A DNA stretch of 64,000 nt. Source: Isoetes taiwanensis. Lineage: Eukaryota > Streptophyta > Lycopodiopsida > Isoetales > Isoetaceae. Below are positions 24,981-34,276 of the stretch, in pieces (within the stretch, counting starts at the first letter, position 1; every line of letters begins with the position of its first letter). The notes under the pieces are model-generated. The model saw nothing but the letters and a program-made list of their open reading frames with translations. It was not told the DNA's origin and did no database searches. The position numbers and the translations under genes are program-made. Where the stretch lies: assembly GCA_021234155.1 (NCBI GenBank), contig JAJEKV010000002.1, positions 39,357,841 through 39,421,840 of the forward strand, read 5' to 3'.

Positions 24981-27900
24981 TTGTGGAATTTCTTGAGATG
25001 ACCTTAGTCCATTGCTCCATAAGCGTGGGTCACTGCTTTAATGGGTCCTTCTTGAAAGGTACCCGTCGCGTCTTCCCACCGGCAAGTGTTTCCACTTCAC
25101 CAAATATTGAAGAAATTGATCTCCTTGTTTCTTGGCCCGGCTTTATCAGAATCAATTGGAACTATTTCCGGTTGCTCCTCCATCATTTTCAACAACGTTG
25201 AACGTGAACCGTGGATTTAGGGTGCTTCTTCAATAAACTCCGTGGAAGACTTTATGAATCTTTAAAGTCTTGGTAGAGTCTAACTTGTAGGATTGATTAC
25301 CCACTCTCTTGACTATTACGAAGGGTTCAATACCTTGGGACAAGCTTCTTACAATTTCCGATCACCGGGCTTCGCACCTTCACTTTGATCTTGTCGCCAA
25401 CCGGAACTCATTTGGCTGTCCAATGATTGTCGGCGTGCTCTTTTGAAATGGGAGCTCGCTAGCGCGGAAGATATCCTCGAACTTCTTCCACGGTAGCGCA
25501 TGTCGGTAACTGTCTGGCTGAGAAACCTCTACTTTTTGACAAGATTGTGCCAAGTGTTATGCAGGTTAGGCGGTAGTGGCGTAGTGCGATCCTTAAAGTG
25601 ACATTTGGGATGATTCTTTAGCGAAGATTGCTATTATCACATAAACTCCACCAAGTGAATAAATTCTTCCCACATACGCGCTTGTTCGGTTAATATCCTC
25701 TAAAATCACATTGGTCGGCTACGTTTGGCCATCCGTGCGAGGGATGATAGAGTGGAGTGCTCATGGATAGCTTAGATGCAGTTAATGGCAAAGGAGTCTT
25801 GCCAAAAGGCGCTCATAAACTCCCGGATCCACATGGGAGATAATCTCCATGGCATGCCATGAGCACGAGGAATTTCTTTGGTGAAGAAGCTTGTATCCAT
25901 AAAGCGGTGTCGTAGTCTACCAAGGAATACAAAATGTGCCATCGCCGACAACTTATGCGACCACTACCATCAGGCATCCTTCCCTCTTCACGACAAACTG
26001 GAAACCACATTATGAAGTCCATCTTACATTGACCTCCACTTGGCGTTGGCGCGCTAATGCGGTTTTGTACCCCAGGTCGAGAAGGCACTCGCCTTAGATC
26101 TGTGACATAGCTGACGAGCTGCTTGATGTAGCGAGCTACCTGCTTCTTCATTCACGGCCAATAATAGTACGGCTGCGCGCAGTTTGAAATATGTCTTCAT
26201 GAATCGCCAGCTATTGGTACGCATTAATAGTGGAGGATCCATTTCCCTTACACACCGATTCGGGGCCTTTACAACTTGTCTTTATGGTATAACAAGGTTG
26301 CCTTCCTTCTTATAATGTTTGAAGGCTTCCGGCTCATACATTTCTAGCCTCCCTAGAGAGGCTTGCCCTTTTCCTTGAAATCCAACATCTGTTGGCAAGG
26401 ACTCTTCAATCTTCTTACCAAAGTCATTTGGAGAAAATCCGAAATTGAATTGCAATGCACTCTGAACATCAGGGATTATCTTGAAAGCATCAGCTACCAC
26501 ATTGAGCTTCCGACTTGTAGACTATATCAAGAGTCATATTCTCAGAACTCCATCCACCTTCAACGCCTCGGGTTAAGGTGTGGTTCGCGTCGAATACATC
26601 TTGCGGAGCTCGATGATCGTATCCAATTGGAACTTCCTTCCCAAGGGTAGTGCCTCAAATTCTTGTAATGCCGCACGACAATGCGCAGAGCAATTCTTGA
26701 TGGAGTATTATTGACCGAGATTGGCCAGCGTCTGCGTCGTTCATCTTCACCGGAATCATGCAGCTACCCTGCGCTCTTCACGTGAGCAGCACTTTTTGTG
26801 GCTATCTTACTTCGTCTGTCGCCCACCGGCTTGTCTTTATGCGAGGATACGGGGTTAAGGCCAGAGGCGGTTAATCAAAGCTTCCTTAGGCAATTCAAAC
26901 CAATACTGCTTGGGCTTTCTTGTGCCAAGTAATTTTACGCCCAATCTTTCACCTTTTACGCCCTCGTCAAATTACGGTGGCCGGGGCAGCTATCTTAACA
27001 AAGTTCTTCACGAACTTCACCTTAGTACCAGCACAGGCCAAAGAAACCGACCTCATGCACATTCGCCGGTGCGGCCGGTGAATATTTGCTTCAATCTTAG
27101 CTGAGGATCGATGAAATCTATACGCTTCACATGACCCGGGTATTCCACCCTCTCGTTCGCAGTGACGCCCGACAACTTGGTACCTGGCCCGGTGCCTCTT
27201 CAACTTCTCAGCGCACTCTCCTTAAGTGTTTGTCTGCGGTGCTCTTCAAGGGATGCGCTTTATACACCAAATGTCATCAAAATACTATTATTACAAGGTG
27301 TCTAGACTCCTGAAGATGTGGTTCATGAGCCTCGCGAGAGTTCTTTGGGGAACATTGGGCAAGAGAAGGCATTCACCGTCCGAACTCAGCAGTGCCCGTC
27401 TGCGTTAGAAGCGGTTTATGAATATCTTCTTCCTTTATTACGTCGATGATAGCACGATCTTAGAATTAGATTTGGAAGACCTTTGCCTTAGATGACCGTA
27501 AAGTCATCCGGTCTGGGGGCGCATACTTATTCTTGATGGTGAAATTGCTTGTTCAAAATTTGCCCTATAGTCTATGCACATCCACTCAAAGCGCCATCCT
27601 TCTTCTTGACAAAGAATGAAACTCCAAATGGCGAGACACTAGGTCCTAATGAAGCCCCTAGGTGAAGCTGACTCACGCAATTACTTCTTTAGCTCTGTCA
27701 ACTCTGGCATTCGTCATTACGTATGGGGCTTTTTGTCGGCCGTTCGGCTCAGTGTATCTCACACTTTCGACTCCCTATAAGGAGGGGCGATCATCTGGAA
27801 AGAAGTCATTGAAGCGCCGTGATCAACAGCTGTCTGGCGGGAAACTTATTGAGCACTTTATCTTCCTCACTTTCTTAAGTTCGGGCTCTTGATCTCAAAC

Positions 27901-28120
27901 TTGAAGATATATGCTACTGCTCGCTCTTTATGCACACAGGGCAATTTGCTTACTAGACATACCCAGCGCATAATGGAACAACTTCTTTACTGTGATCTCT
28001 ATGATCTTGCCATTGGGTCTTTGTGAGGGTCTGCCAAAACTTTCCACAATCAATGATGTTTCCTGGTCAAGATACTCCATTCCTATAATCAAGTCATACT
28101 TGCCAATGCCATTCACCTGC
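24981..28120 (-). pseudogene. pol of element B: protease, RT, RNase H, integrase, chromodomain (broken)
   Basis: Minus-strand remnants appear in Ty3/gypsy order. A protease segment (27,930-28,116) contains Y-D-L-I-I-G-M-E-Y-L-D-Q, the block downstream of the gypsy protease active site. Reverse transcriptase is seen near 27,410-27,435 (K-E-E-D-I-H-K) and 27,340-27,400 (V-M-P-F-like, then shifts). Integrase lies around 25,813-26,151, with R-Y-I-K-Q, then P-T-P-S-G and M-D-F-I. A chromodomain core Q-Y-L-V-K-W-K-H-L-P is at 25,079-25,109. Stops and frameshifts are frequent, so the element cannot encode its own polymerase. Chromodomains of this group bind methylated histone H3 tails and steer insertion into heterochromatin. 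Confidence 0.8.
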
Positions 28121-28859
28121 CCCCCATGCGGATATTAATCCACAGCAGAGTCAATGTCGAAATTAATTCTTTTACACGCCCGTGCATACTTTGGCTCCAC
28201 TTGCCAAGATTCTGAGGGCCTGGTTTGGATTTCAATGGTTTCAACTTCAACATCCTCAACCATTCACGGGGATGCAAGTTATGGCTACTTCCGGAGTCTA
28301 TGGGACTGGAAGGGACTTTGGCCTTGGCCTTCCCTCGTGGAAATTACCTTATCTTTGGTCCTGCAGCATTGCGGCCATCTATAGCGGCAAGATATGACAC
28401 TCACCACAGATATAGTCGCGGGCTGCCTGTGCGTCGTCGTCCGGGGCGGTGTCCCGATCTCCCAACTCCGCTAGTATTTAGCTCATGGCCGTGAGGCGGG
28501 TTAAATCCTATGGCCCGGTAGGCCACGAAGCAAAGTTGCTTTTCTATGCACTCCTGCCTCTTTTCCTTGGGCATAGATGCAAAGGACCCTTCTTGCTTTG
28601 GAGTAGTTTGACCCCTCACCTTGTCGCCCGAAGGACACAGCTTCTTCTCTGTGGCTACACGGTTGCCACCATATGGGGCTCTGTTTGGACCTGGATGGCT
28701 GCTCTAGGGCTATAGCTCCCTGTTGCCTTGCTATCACAGTATCACTGGCGCCTCGCGCTGATACGAGGCCGAATCCCTTTACAAGCTTATTGCCTTGGAT
28801 TACGCCCGATCTTGTTTAGGGTTTATTGCCGCCCACAAACTGCCCGGATCTCATCATTC

Positions 28860-29701
28860 ACCCTTCAATATAGCTCTCCAATCGCATGCTTTTCACCCAA
28901 CTTTGGCACATAGAGCCTTAGTCTCATGAATTCCTCTCAGTATATTTCTGGACTGATTTGTTGCCCCTTTGCAACTTTGTAAAACTTCTTTGCATCATCT
29001 TTGGACTTGTGCTCTCTTGGGGCGTAATGGTGCTTTGAAAGCTTTAGCAAACTTCGAACACGCAAGCATCTGCTCGCTTTGCCATGGGCCTTGGCATAAC
29101 CCTTCCACCAAATGCGTGCTGCTCCTTTCAGGTTGGTTGTTTCCACCCTGCCTTTATCCTTGTCCTTCATACCATAGGCGTTGCCATACTCACTCATCTC
29201 ATCGAGCCAAGCCTCTGCCTCCATGCCTGACCTGTTCTCGCCTGAGAATTGCTCGAGCTTCCTGGACTTCCATACATTTCCCAATGCACAGTCTACCTTC
29301 TTCTGGTACTCCGAGGTTCTAGTCTCCTTGTGCCTGTCGTCCTTTTGGTCCTGCACTGGTTCAGCCTCTTCCTCGGAATCAGAGTCTGAGTCCGAGCTTG
29401 AGTCAGAGGATTCCGTGCTGGGGGACCTCCTTCTCTTGCTTCTCCTCTTGTCCTTTCCTGTTTTCCGAGCTGATGCTTGTGGCAACTGAGCGTTGCCCTC
29501 CGAACCAACTCCTGCTTGTGCGGCTAGGAAAGCCTTTATCTGCTCGAGGTCCGTCCTCATCTGTGACATTTCCTCTTCTGGGGTCATGGGCCCAAATGCT
29601 TCATACATGCTCCTTGCCGGGGGTGACCTGGATGGAGTCTGTTCTTCCCTATGGTCTCGGTGTTGTCGTTCCCCTGAGCCCGGGCCTCTAGCTGCATACA
29701 C
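28860..29701 (-). pseudogene. gag of element B (long ORF ended by a nonsense change)
   Basis: A 254-codon open frame on the minus strand encodes a Gag-like protein: a proline- and arginine-rich start, M-Y-E-A-F-G (a likely initiator, residue 32), a long serine/aspartate/glutamate acidic stretch, then the Gag core with G-N-V-W-K-S-R-K, A-Y-G-M-K-D-K-D-K-G and I-W-W-K-G. The frame opens with GTG, so the start is uncertain. It stops at a TGA after I-Y, but the sense frame continues as E-E-F-M-R-L-R-L-Y-V-P-K-L to about 28,860, so the TGA looks like a CGA-to-TGA mutation. No clear zinc knuckle was found. The same motifs occur in element A. Confidence 0.8.
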
Positions 29702-29868
29702 AAGTAGGTCATGGCTATACGGTTAGTTTTATTCGTTCTCTTGCATTATATGTGTTGTTGGTATAGTTGTGGAACAAAAATACATCAATAAAACATTTAA
29801 AGTGCAAAAGAAATTATACTTATATTATATAATATCTTAATACAAAGCCTTCGGGATCAAGAGTTTAT

Positions 29869-30318
29869 CTATTCTTGAAATCGCCGGTAGGATGGGTTAT
29901 CCTCAAGGAACTTCTTAACTTGGACCGTTCCTATCGAGCGTCCCAAGTTCCTAAGGACATTGGTTGACGTCCCGCCCTGTAAGGCTGTCACCAACTCCTC
30001 TACTCTGCGGTCGGAGGTGTAGGTCGCGGTTACTGCCAATCTTCCCTGCCGTCGGTGGGGCACGGCGAAGTCGAAGAGGTCAAGTGCCATCGCTCTCTTG
30101 ACTAAGACAGCATAGTCGACATTTGCAGCTATTCGAGCATGCCTGCCAAAGCCAGAGAGTGCAATGAGCATGAACACTCCTTCTTCGCCCCGGGGACTGA
30201 ATTTGCGGTGTATCACCGCTATTCTCCCATCTAGCAGCAGGGGAAGGTAGTACCTCAACGACCTGTCATTGTGTGTTGCTGACGACTCTCCTCCTGCCCG
30301 GGGGATGCACTTATACAT
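29869..30318 (-). CDS. Element B ORF 3: unknown 149-residue protein
   Basis: An intact minus-strand ORF between gene 2 and gag. The first ATG in frame is at 30,318; the frame is open upstream to about 30,354 without another ATG. The protein is basic and has a central segment R-I-A-V-I-H-R-K-F followed by hydrophobic G-V-F-M-L-I-A-L-S-G, and ends F-L-E-D-N-P-S-Y-R-R-F-Q-E. No known domain is recognised, nor any signal peptide or membrane segment. Element A seems to keep the central segment. It may be a separate gene or a 5' part of gag expression. An AT-rich TTTTTAAAAT on the minus strand near 30,380-30,390 could be a weak TATA box. Confidence 0.5.
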   Translation of the reverse strand: MYKCIPRAGGESSATHNDRSLRYYLPLLLDGRIAVIHRKFSPRGEEGVFMLIALSGFGRHARIAANVDYAVLVKRAMALDLFDFAVPHRRQGRLAVTATYTSDRRVEELVTALQGGTSTNVLRNLGRSIGTVQVKKFLEDNPSYRRFQE

Positions 30319-30511
30319 AAGGGGGGTATGGCATCTGCGTTCAGAGGGTAGCAAAAAACCCCCCTTGTATACGCAATTTTAAAAAGCAATTTGACCCCTC
30401 TGTGTATAGATATTGCTCCAAATTAATGCCTAAAAACACCCCTAACCCCTAAGTATACGTACACAAATGGTCCAAAAAACACCCCTCCGTTGAACTCTCA
30501 TGGGTTATACG
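30319..30511. other. Spacer between ORF 3 and gene 2
   Basis: Short spacer containing G-rich repeats on the minus strand (AGGGGTGTTTTT twice, and TTAGGGGTTAGGGG between them). The runs superficially resemble telomeric DNA but are too few and irregular. No gene. Confidence 0.4.
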
Positions 30512-31636
30512 CTAATCAAAGGTGAATCCCCCGGGTCCTCCTGCTTGGCCTCCAACTCTATGCCTTCCTGCGTATTCGTCGACCTCTACCTCAGTCATTT
30601 CTTGGTAGTCTCCGATTGTCGAGTCGACCCGCCTGATCCCTGCTCCTCTTGCTGGAGGTGGTGTCGAGGAGCTCGGCATCAAGATGCTCGTGGTCTTGCC
30701 GCGGATCCCCATCTGTTCCTGGAGGGCGTAGAACTCCAACTCAGTTGGCAGCTCTCGAGCTTCCATTATTTGCCTGATGTTGCTGTAGGCCTGGATGTCG
30801 GAAGTCGACTCCCCTGTATAGGTGTCGGCTTCCCTCACTTGAAGCGGGAAGTCTGAGACTCCCCGGACGATGAAGTCGTCCAAATCTGGTTGCTGCCGTA
30901 GTTGGTGCAGCAACTCATCAAGCCGGAACTCCCTCTCCCTGCATTCGGGAAGATTCTGGATGTCGCTGAGGAGCAGATACTCCTCACCACCGATGATGAT
31001 GGGGGCTAGGCTTGTGATGCCTAGCCCAAGTGGGGGAGCGACTCTGAGGGTCTGCCGGCTCTGCTCGAAGTTGGTTAGCTCTTCTTCTGCTTGCCGCCGT
31101 TCTTCCTCTGGGTCGAGCTCCGTGTACTCTTCCTCGTCCGATTCCTCTTCTTCTGACCTTCCTTCCTGCTCTTGCTGGTACTGCAAAAGCATCTGTTCGG
31201 CTGCGGAGGCTGCTATGGGGTCCACCTCCATGGGAGGAATAGAGGTTGCCCCCATTGGGTTTTCAGCGCGGTGGGAAAGGAAAATGGCTAAGGCGGCGGT
31301 GTAGGAAAAATACTTGGTCCTGTCAACTGTCAGGACCATGTAATCTGGCAGCCTCTGTGCCTTGTTGGTCAAGTACTTGGCAATGTTCGGGACATCACCC
31401 AAGGCTGCTTGAAGGGATGGGCGGGGGACAAAATAGCCTATGCAAGGTGGTAGCTGCACTTGGGAGGGTCCTACCCTAGCTTGGAACTCTGCTAAGACTT
31501 GCCTATATGCCGGGGTTGCGTGCAAAGTTGCTTGGACATCTATCTCTTTCCTAAAGACTCGGAAGATGTCGTTGACATCAGCCTCGGCAGCATGGGCACT
31601 GGCGTTGTACCATCTCCTGAAGTCAGCAGTTGCCAT
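30512..31636 (-). CDS. Element B gene 2: unknown 374-residue accessory protein
   Basis: An intact ORF on the minus strand. The ATG at 31,636 is chosen because the element A copy aligns from this methionine (M-A-x-x-x-F-x-R-x-Y-N-x-S-x-H) and because it lies 113 bp after a TATA box; 12 more codons are open upstream. Residues 1-125 look globular and mainly helical, with Y-F-S-Y-T-A-A-L-A-I-F near 110-120. Residues about 160-187 are almost all glutamate or aspartate. A second globular part follows (I-I-I-G-G-E-E-Y-L-L-L, then R-L-D-E-L-L), and the end is glycine-rich (G-F-T-F-D). There is no signal peptide, membrane segment or zinc knuckle. I recognise no family. An intact frame in an element whose pol has decayed suggests recent use or late loss of constraint. 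An acidic histone-chaperone role is a guess from the acidic run alone. Confidence 0.75.
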   Translation of the reverse strand: MATADFRRWYNASAHAAEADVNDIFRVFRKEIDVQATLHATPAYRQVLAEFQARVGPSQVQLPPCIGYFVPRPSLQAALGDVPNIAKYLTNKAQRLPDYMVLTVDRTKYFSYTAALAIFLSHRAENPMGATSIPPMEVDPIAASAAEQMLLQYQQEQEGRSEEEESDEEEYTELDPEEERRQAEEELTNFEQSRQTLRVAPPLGLGITSLAPIIIGGEEYLLLSDIQNLPECREREFRLDELLHQLRQQPDLDDFIVRGVSDFPLQVREADTYTGESTSDIQAYSNIRQIMEARELPTELEFYALQEQMGIRGKTTSILMPSSSTPPPARGAGIRRVDSTIGDYQEMTEVEVDEYAGRHRVGGQAGGPGGFTFD

Positions 31637-31748
31637 GGGTCTAATGAAGGTGAGACTAACAAACGGATGCAAAAGCGCCTCAGAGAGGTGGAAAATCGCC
31701 TAAACTGTCAAGAGCAAACTTGTAGGGTGCTAAGTGAGAAATGGGGAC

Positions 31749-31757
31749 CTATTTATA
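31749..31757 (-). promoter_or_regulatory. TATA box of gene 2
   Basis: On the minus strand the sequence is TATAAATAG, a very good plant TATA box, 113 bp before the ATG at 31,636. The H3-like gene of the same element has the identical nonamer 105 bp before its ATG. Confidence 0.75.
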
Positions 31758-31948
31758 GAAAAGGGGAAAATCCTAATTTTTGGATGACTTAGAAATTTAC
31801 TGGGGTTGGGCAATCCTGACCTATAAGAGGTGCAAATGAGAATTTGAAGACTACTTTTAGGGTTTGAGCATGTTAAGATCAACTAATGAACCTATTGCAA
31901 CAAACTGGAGGTCATTTGGATATGGCATGGTGGAGCAATTGCTGAGAG

Positions 31949-32015
31949 GTCTCATACGTTGCGCCCAGACCGATAATGAAAAGTTCATTTTCTGCCCTGG
32001 CGCGACGTGTGAGAC
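31949..32015 (-). promoter_or_regulatory. 67-bp palindromic repeat, copy 1
   Basis: An imperfect hairpin. The outer arms are GTCTCATACGTTGCGCCC and the inverse of TGGCGCGACGTGTGAGAC, and a nested inverted repeat AATGAA/TTCATT lies in the centre. It sits about 190 bp upstream of the gene 2 TATA box. The arms contain ACGTGTG and GGCGCGA cores, which resemble bZIP and E2F binding sites respectively. Confidence 0.8.
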
Positions 32016-32148
32016 ATTGACTCTAAAGGGGCTAAACTTGTCCAATTTGGGTGATATAAGGGTCTAATTCTACTGGACTCGACGAGTTAGGCAGAATGGA
32101 CCCCTTATTTGGTCAATTTGGAGCAGTTTTGGGCATTTTTGGGGCATG

Positions 32149-32215
32149 GTCTCACACGTTGCGCCCAGCCCAAAAATGAAAAGTTCATTTTCTGTCCTGG
32201 CGCGACGTGTGAGAC
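32149..32215 (-). promoter_or_regulatory. 67-bp palindromic repeat, copy 2
   Basis: Nearly identical to copy 1 and the same length, 200 bp further upstream of gene 2. Outer arms GTCTCACACGTTGCGCC and GGCGCGACGTGTGAGAC pair along their length except for one T-G position; the centre AAAATGAA/TTCATTTT also pairs. Confidence 0.8.
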
Positions 32216-32363
32216 ATCGTTTCAAATTTGCTCAAAGTGCCCATTTTTTTACTAAAACAAAAGCCAGAATTCAATAACTTAACTACTTAATTAAGCAAGA
32301 TTAGACATATTATTTAGCCAAAACTGTTTATATTAACAAAAATTTTCTATTATTTACAAAATT

Positions 32364-33622
32364 TTAAGGGCGCTCCCCAGCAAGATGCATGTCTTGCCTC
32401 ATGAGTGTCACCCTCTTCGCATGAACTGTGCAGGCCGTCGAATCTTCAAAATGCTGCATTGCTCTGCTGCCTCCTGCAGGGCCAGCAACATCTCGTCGGT
32501 CACCCTCATATCCGTGTTGTACTCTTGGATGACCTCTCGGACTAGGCGGGCGAACGGTGCACGGGGGATCAAAAACCCGTAGCTATGCTGGAAGTGCCTG
32601 ATCTCCTTGAGGGCTCTCCTCTCAGTCTCCTTCCTGTCGGTTCTCTTCTTCCCTGGTGGCCTAGGAGGCTTGGGCTTCTGTGGTGGCGGCTTCAGGGTTT
32701 GGCTCTTCGTCGGGTGTCCGCCTTCGATAGTCCTTACCCTGTGCTCCTGGTAATACGCGTTGTACGCCTCCCACTTCACCATGTAGGCGTTGTGCTCTCT
32801 GAGCTTCTTCTGATAGACCTTGACGGGGTCTATTACGTACGCCTCTCGAGCTGGCCGGGGTGCTTTGACCCTATCCCACGTCGGGTAAGATGGGGGCTTC
32901 TGTGCCTGGTCGGGTTGCTCCGGGTCGGGTACTACCTGCTCCTCAGCTGGGGATTTGGAAGAGCTTGCCCCTTCTGTGTTGGGGACGTAATCTTCATCGG
33001 AATGTCGTCCGGTGGGGGGGCTGGTCAGCTGATGGTTCGTCGATGACGAGACCCTTTACCCGCTTAACATTCACGCATCTCCTTCCTCCCGCTTTCACGA
33101 CCTTCACCTTCTTTTTCTTCCGCTCCTGGGCTGCGTTCGGCTCCTCCTCTTCCCTCTTTCTCTTCTTTTCCCGACGGCGCTCCTTGGCTTCATGCATCTT
33201 TATCCATGCCGCGAGCTCTTCCTCCTCAGCTGGCTCGAGCCTCGGCCCCCTCTGTTCTTCATTTCGCTCCTCGGCCCGATCTTGCTCTTCTTTCTTCTTC
33301 CTTTCCTCCTCGGCCCGATCCTGCTCTTCTTTCTCCTTCCTTTCCTGCTCCTCCCTTTGCGCCGAGGATCTTACGGCATGGCGTCCGGCTGCTCTTAAAT
33401 CTTGGACCTCTGTTCGTCCGGGAGTGGGCATCCTCCTCCACCTGTGTGTCACCCCCTTCACAGTGGTTGTTGTTCTTTGGGGTGCTCCTCGGACAACTCT
33501 CCCTTGCTTGTCGAAGGTTGACCTTCTTGCCGAGCGACGCGCTGTCGAAGCATCTCTTGGAGCAGGGCGCTGGGAGAAGTAACACCTGGAGGGACTCTAG
33601 CGGTCTATTTCGTCCGGGCCAT
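32364..33622 (-). pseudogene. Histone H3-like gene of element B (long tail-linker-fold form; broken)
   Basis: From the ATG at 33,622 the minus strand encodes M-A-R-T-K, a TAG in place of the glutamine codon, then T-A-R: the first residues of histone H3. A variable linker follows, then a lysine/glutamate-rich probable coiled coil (about 33,100-33,400), a proline-rich part, and from about 32,625 the H3 fold: A-L-K-E-I-R-H-F-Q (helix aN), A-P-F-A-R-L-V-R-E-V (a1), L-A-L-Q-E-A-A-E (a2), then, in another frame, F-E-D-S-T and V-H-A-K-R-V-T-L-M (a3 and C-terminus) to TAA at 32,364. Canonical H3 has about 136 codons; this has about 420. Breaks: the TAG, a frameshift near 33,450, one at a C-run near 33,011-33,018, and a small deletion near 32,455. 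The fold is closer to canonical H3 and CENH3 than to any other histone. A TATA box and two palindromes precede it. Confidence 0.92.
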
Positions 33623-33726
33623 ATTTGACGGTTCCTCGATCCGATGTCGGCGCCGAAAAATCGCCTTGGCAACGGGGAGCGATTTTCTAGGGAAGAACGT
33701 GGGAATGAGAGGGGGGGGTCCTAGGT

Positions 33727-33735
33727 CTATTTATA
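33727..33735 (-). promoter_or_regulatory. TATA box of the H3-like gene
   Basis: TATAAATAG on the minus strand, 105 bp before the ATG at 33,622 and 65 bp downstream of palindromic copy 3. Identical to the nonamer before gene 2. Confidence 0.75.
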
Positions 33736-33799
33736 GACGGGTCATTTTACTCTTTTGGGTCACCTAAAACACCTAAATTTAAGCATTTCTAACCTCATG

Positions 33800-33866
33800 G
33801 TCTCACACGTTGCGCCCAGACTGAAAATGAAAGTTTCATCTTTGGTCCTGGCGCGACGTGCGAGAC
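33800..33866 (-). promoter_or_regulatory. 67-bp palindromic repeat, copy 3
   Basis: The same 67-bp element as copies 1 and 2, upstream of the H3-like gene, with ATGAAA/TTTCAT at the centre and one change in an outer arm (GCGAGAC for GTGAGAC). Confidence 0.8.
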
Positions 33867-34014
33867 ATGGTGGATTCTGATGCTAAATTTCATACTTTCT
33901 AAGCATGTTTTTAGGGATGTAACATATTAATTCTAGCTAATTCCTAGCTTAAAATTCGAATTACCAAGTTATTTTTCTGAAATTCATGACTTTTTAAGGT
34001 GTTTTGGGCTCAAT

Positions 34015-34081
34015 GTCTCACACGTTGCACCCAGACCAAAAATGAGATTTCCTTTATCTGTCCTGGCGCGACGTGTGAGAC
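34015..34081 (-). promoter_or_regulatory. 67-bp palindromic repeat, copy 4
   Basis: The fourth copy, 215 bp upstream of copy 3, exactly 67 bp long. The outer arms are kept (one change, GCACCC for GCGCCC), while the inner inverted repeat is degenerate. Retention of the outer arms over the loop suggests the arms are the functional part. Confidence 0.8.
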
Positions 34082-34276
34082 CATCCTACTTTTTGAAGGT
34101 TTGGCTCACTAATTTTAGTCTTTTTATGTTCTCACTCACTTTAACTGTTACTAGCTTAGCATATACTACAAAAATGAGAAATTTTTTTTTCCCCATTTTT
34201 CGAGGTTTGAGGATCCTATCAAGTTAGTACTACTGAGAGCATGGTCAGTGCTTTGCTCTTGGTCTCCAAGAACATT

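Noticed and set aside
29181-29489. Serine-rich + strand ORF with S-E-S-E repeats
   Set aside because: It is the reverse complement of the acidic serine/aspartate stretch of gag of element B, which has homologous motifs in element A.
30420-30470. Telomere-like TTAGGGG runs
   Set aside because: Two imperfect units inside a G-rich spacer of a retrotransposon; plant telomeric TTTAGGG arrays are regular and long.
30870-31304. Serine-rich 144-codon + strand ORF
   Set aside because: Antisense shadow of gene 2, whose frame is supported by the copy in element A, a TATA box and its full length.
33192-33628. Long + strand open frames (up to 140 codons)
   Set aside because: They lie antisense to the lysine/glutamate-rich part of the H3-like gene; low-complexity purine-rich coding on one strand leaves the other strand open by chance.
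31949-34081. Four evenly sized repeats that could suggest a CRISPR-like array
   Set aside because: Only four copies in two pairs, about 200 bp apart within a pair and far apart between pairs, upstream of TATA boxes in plant DNA. Promoter palindromes fit better.
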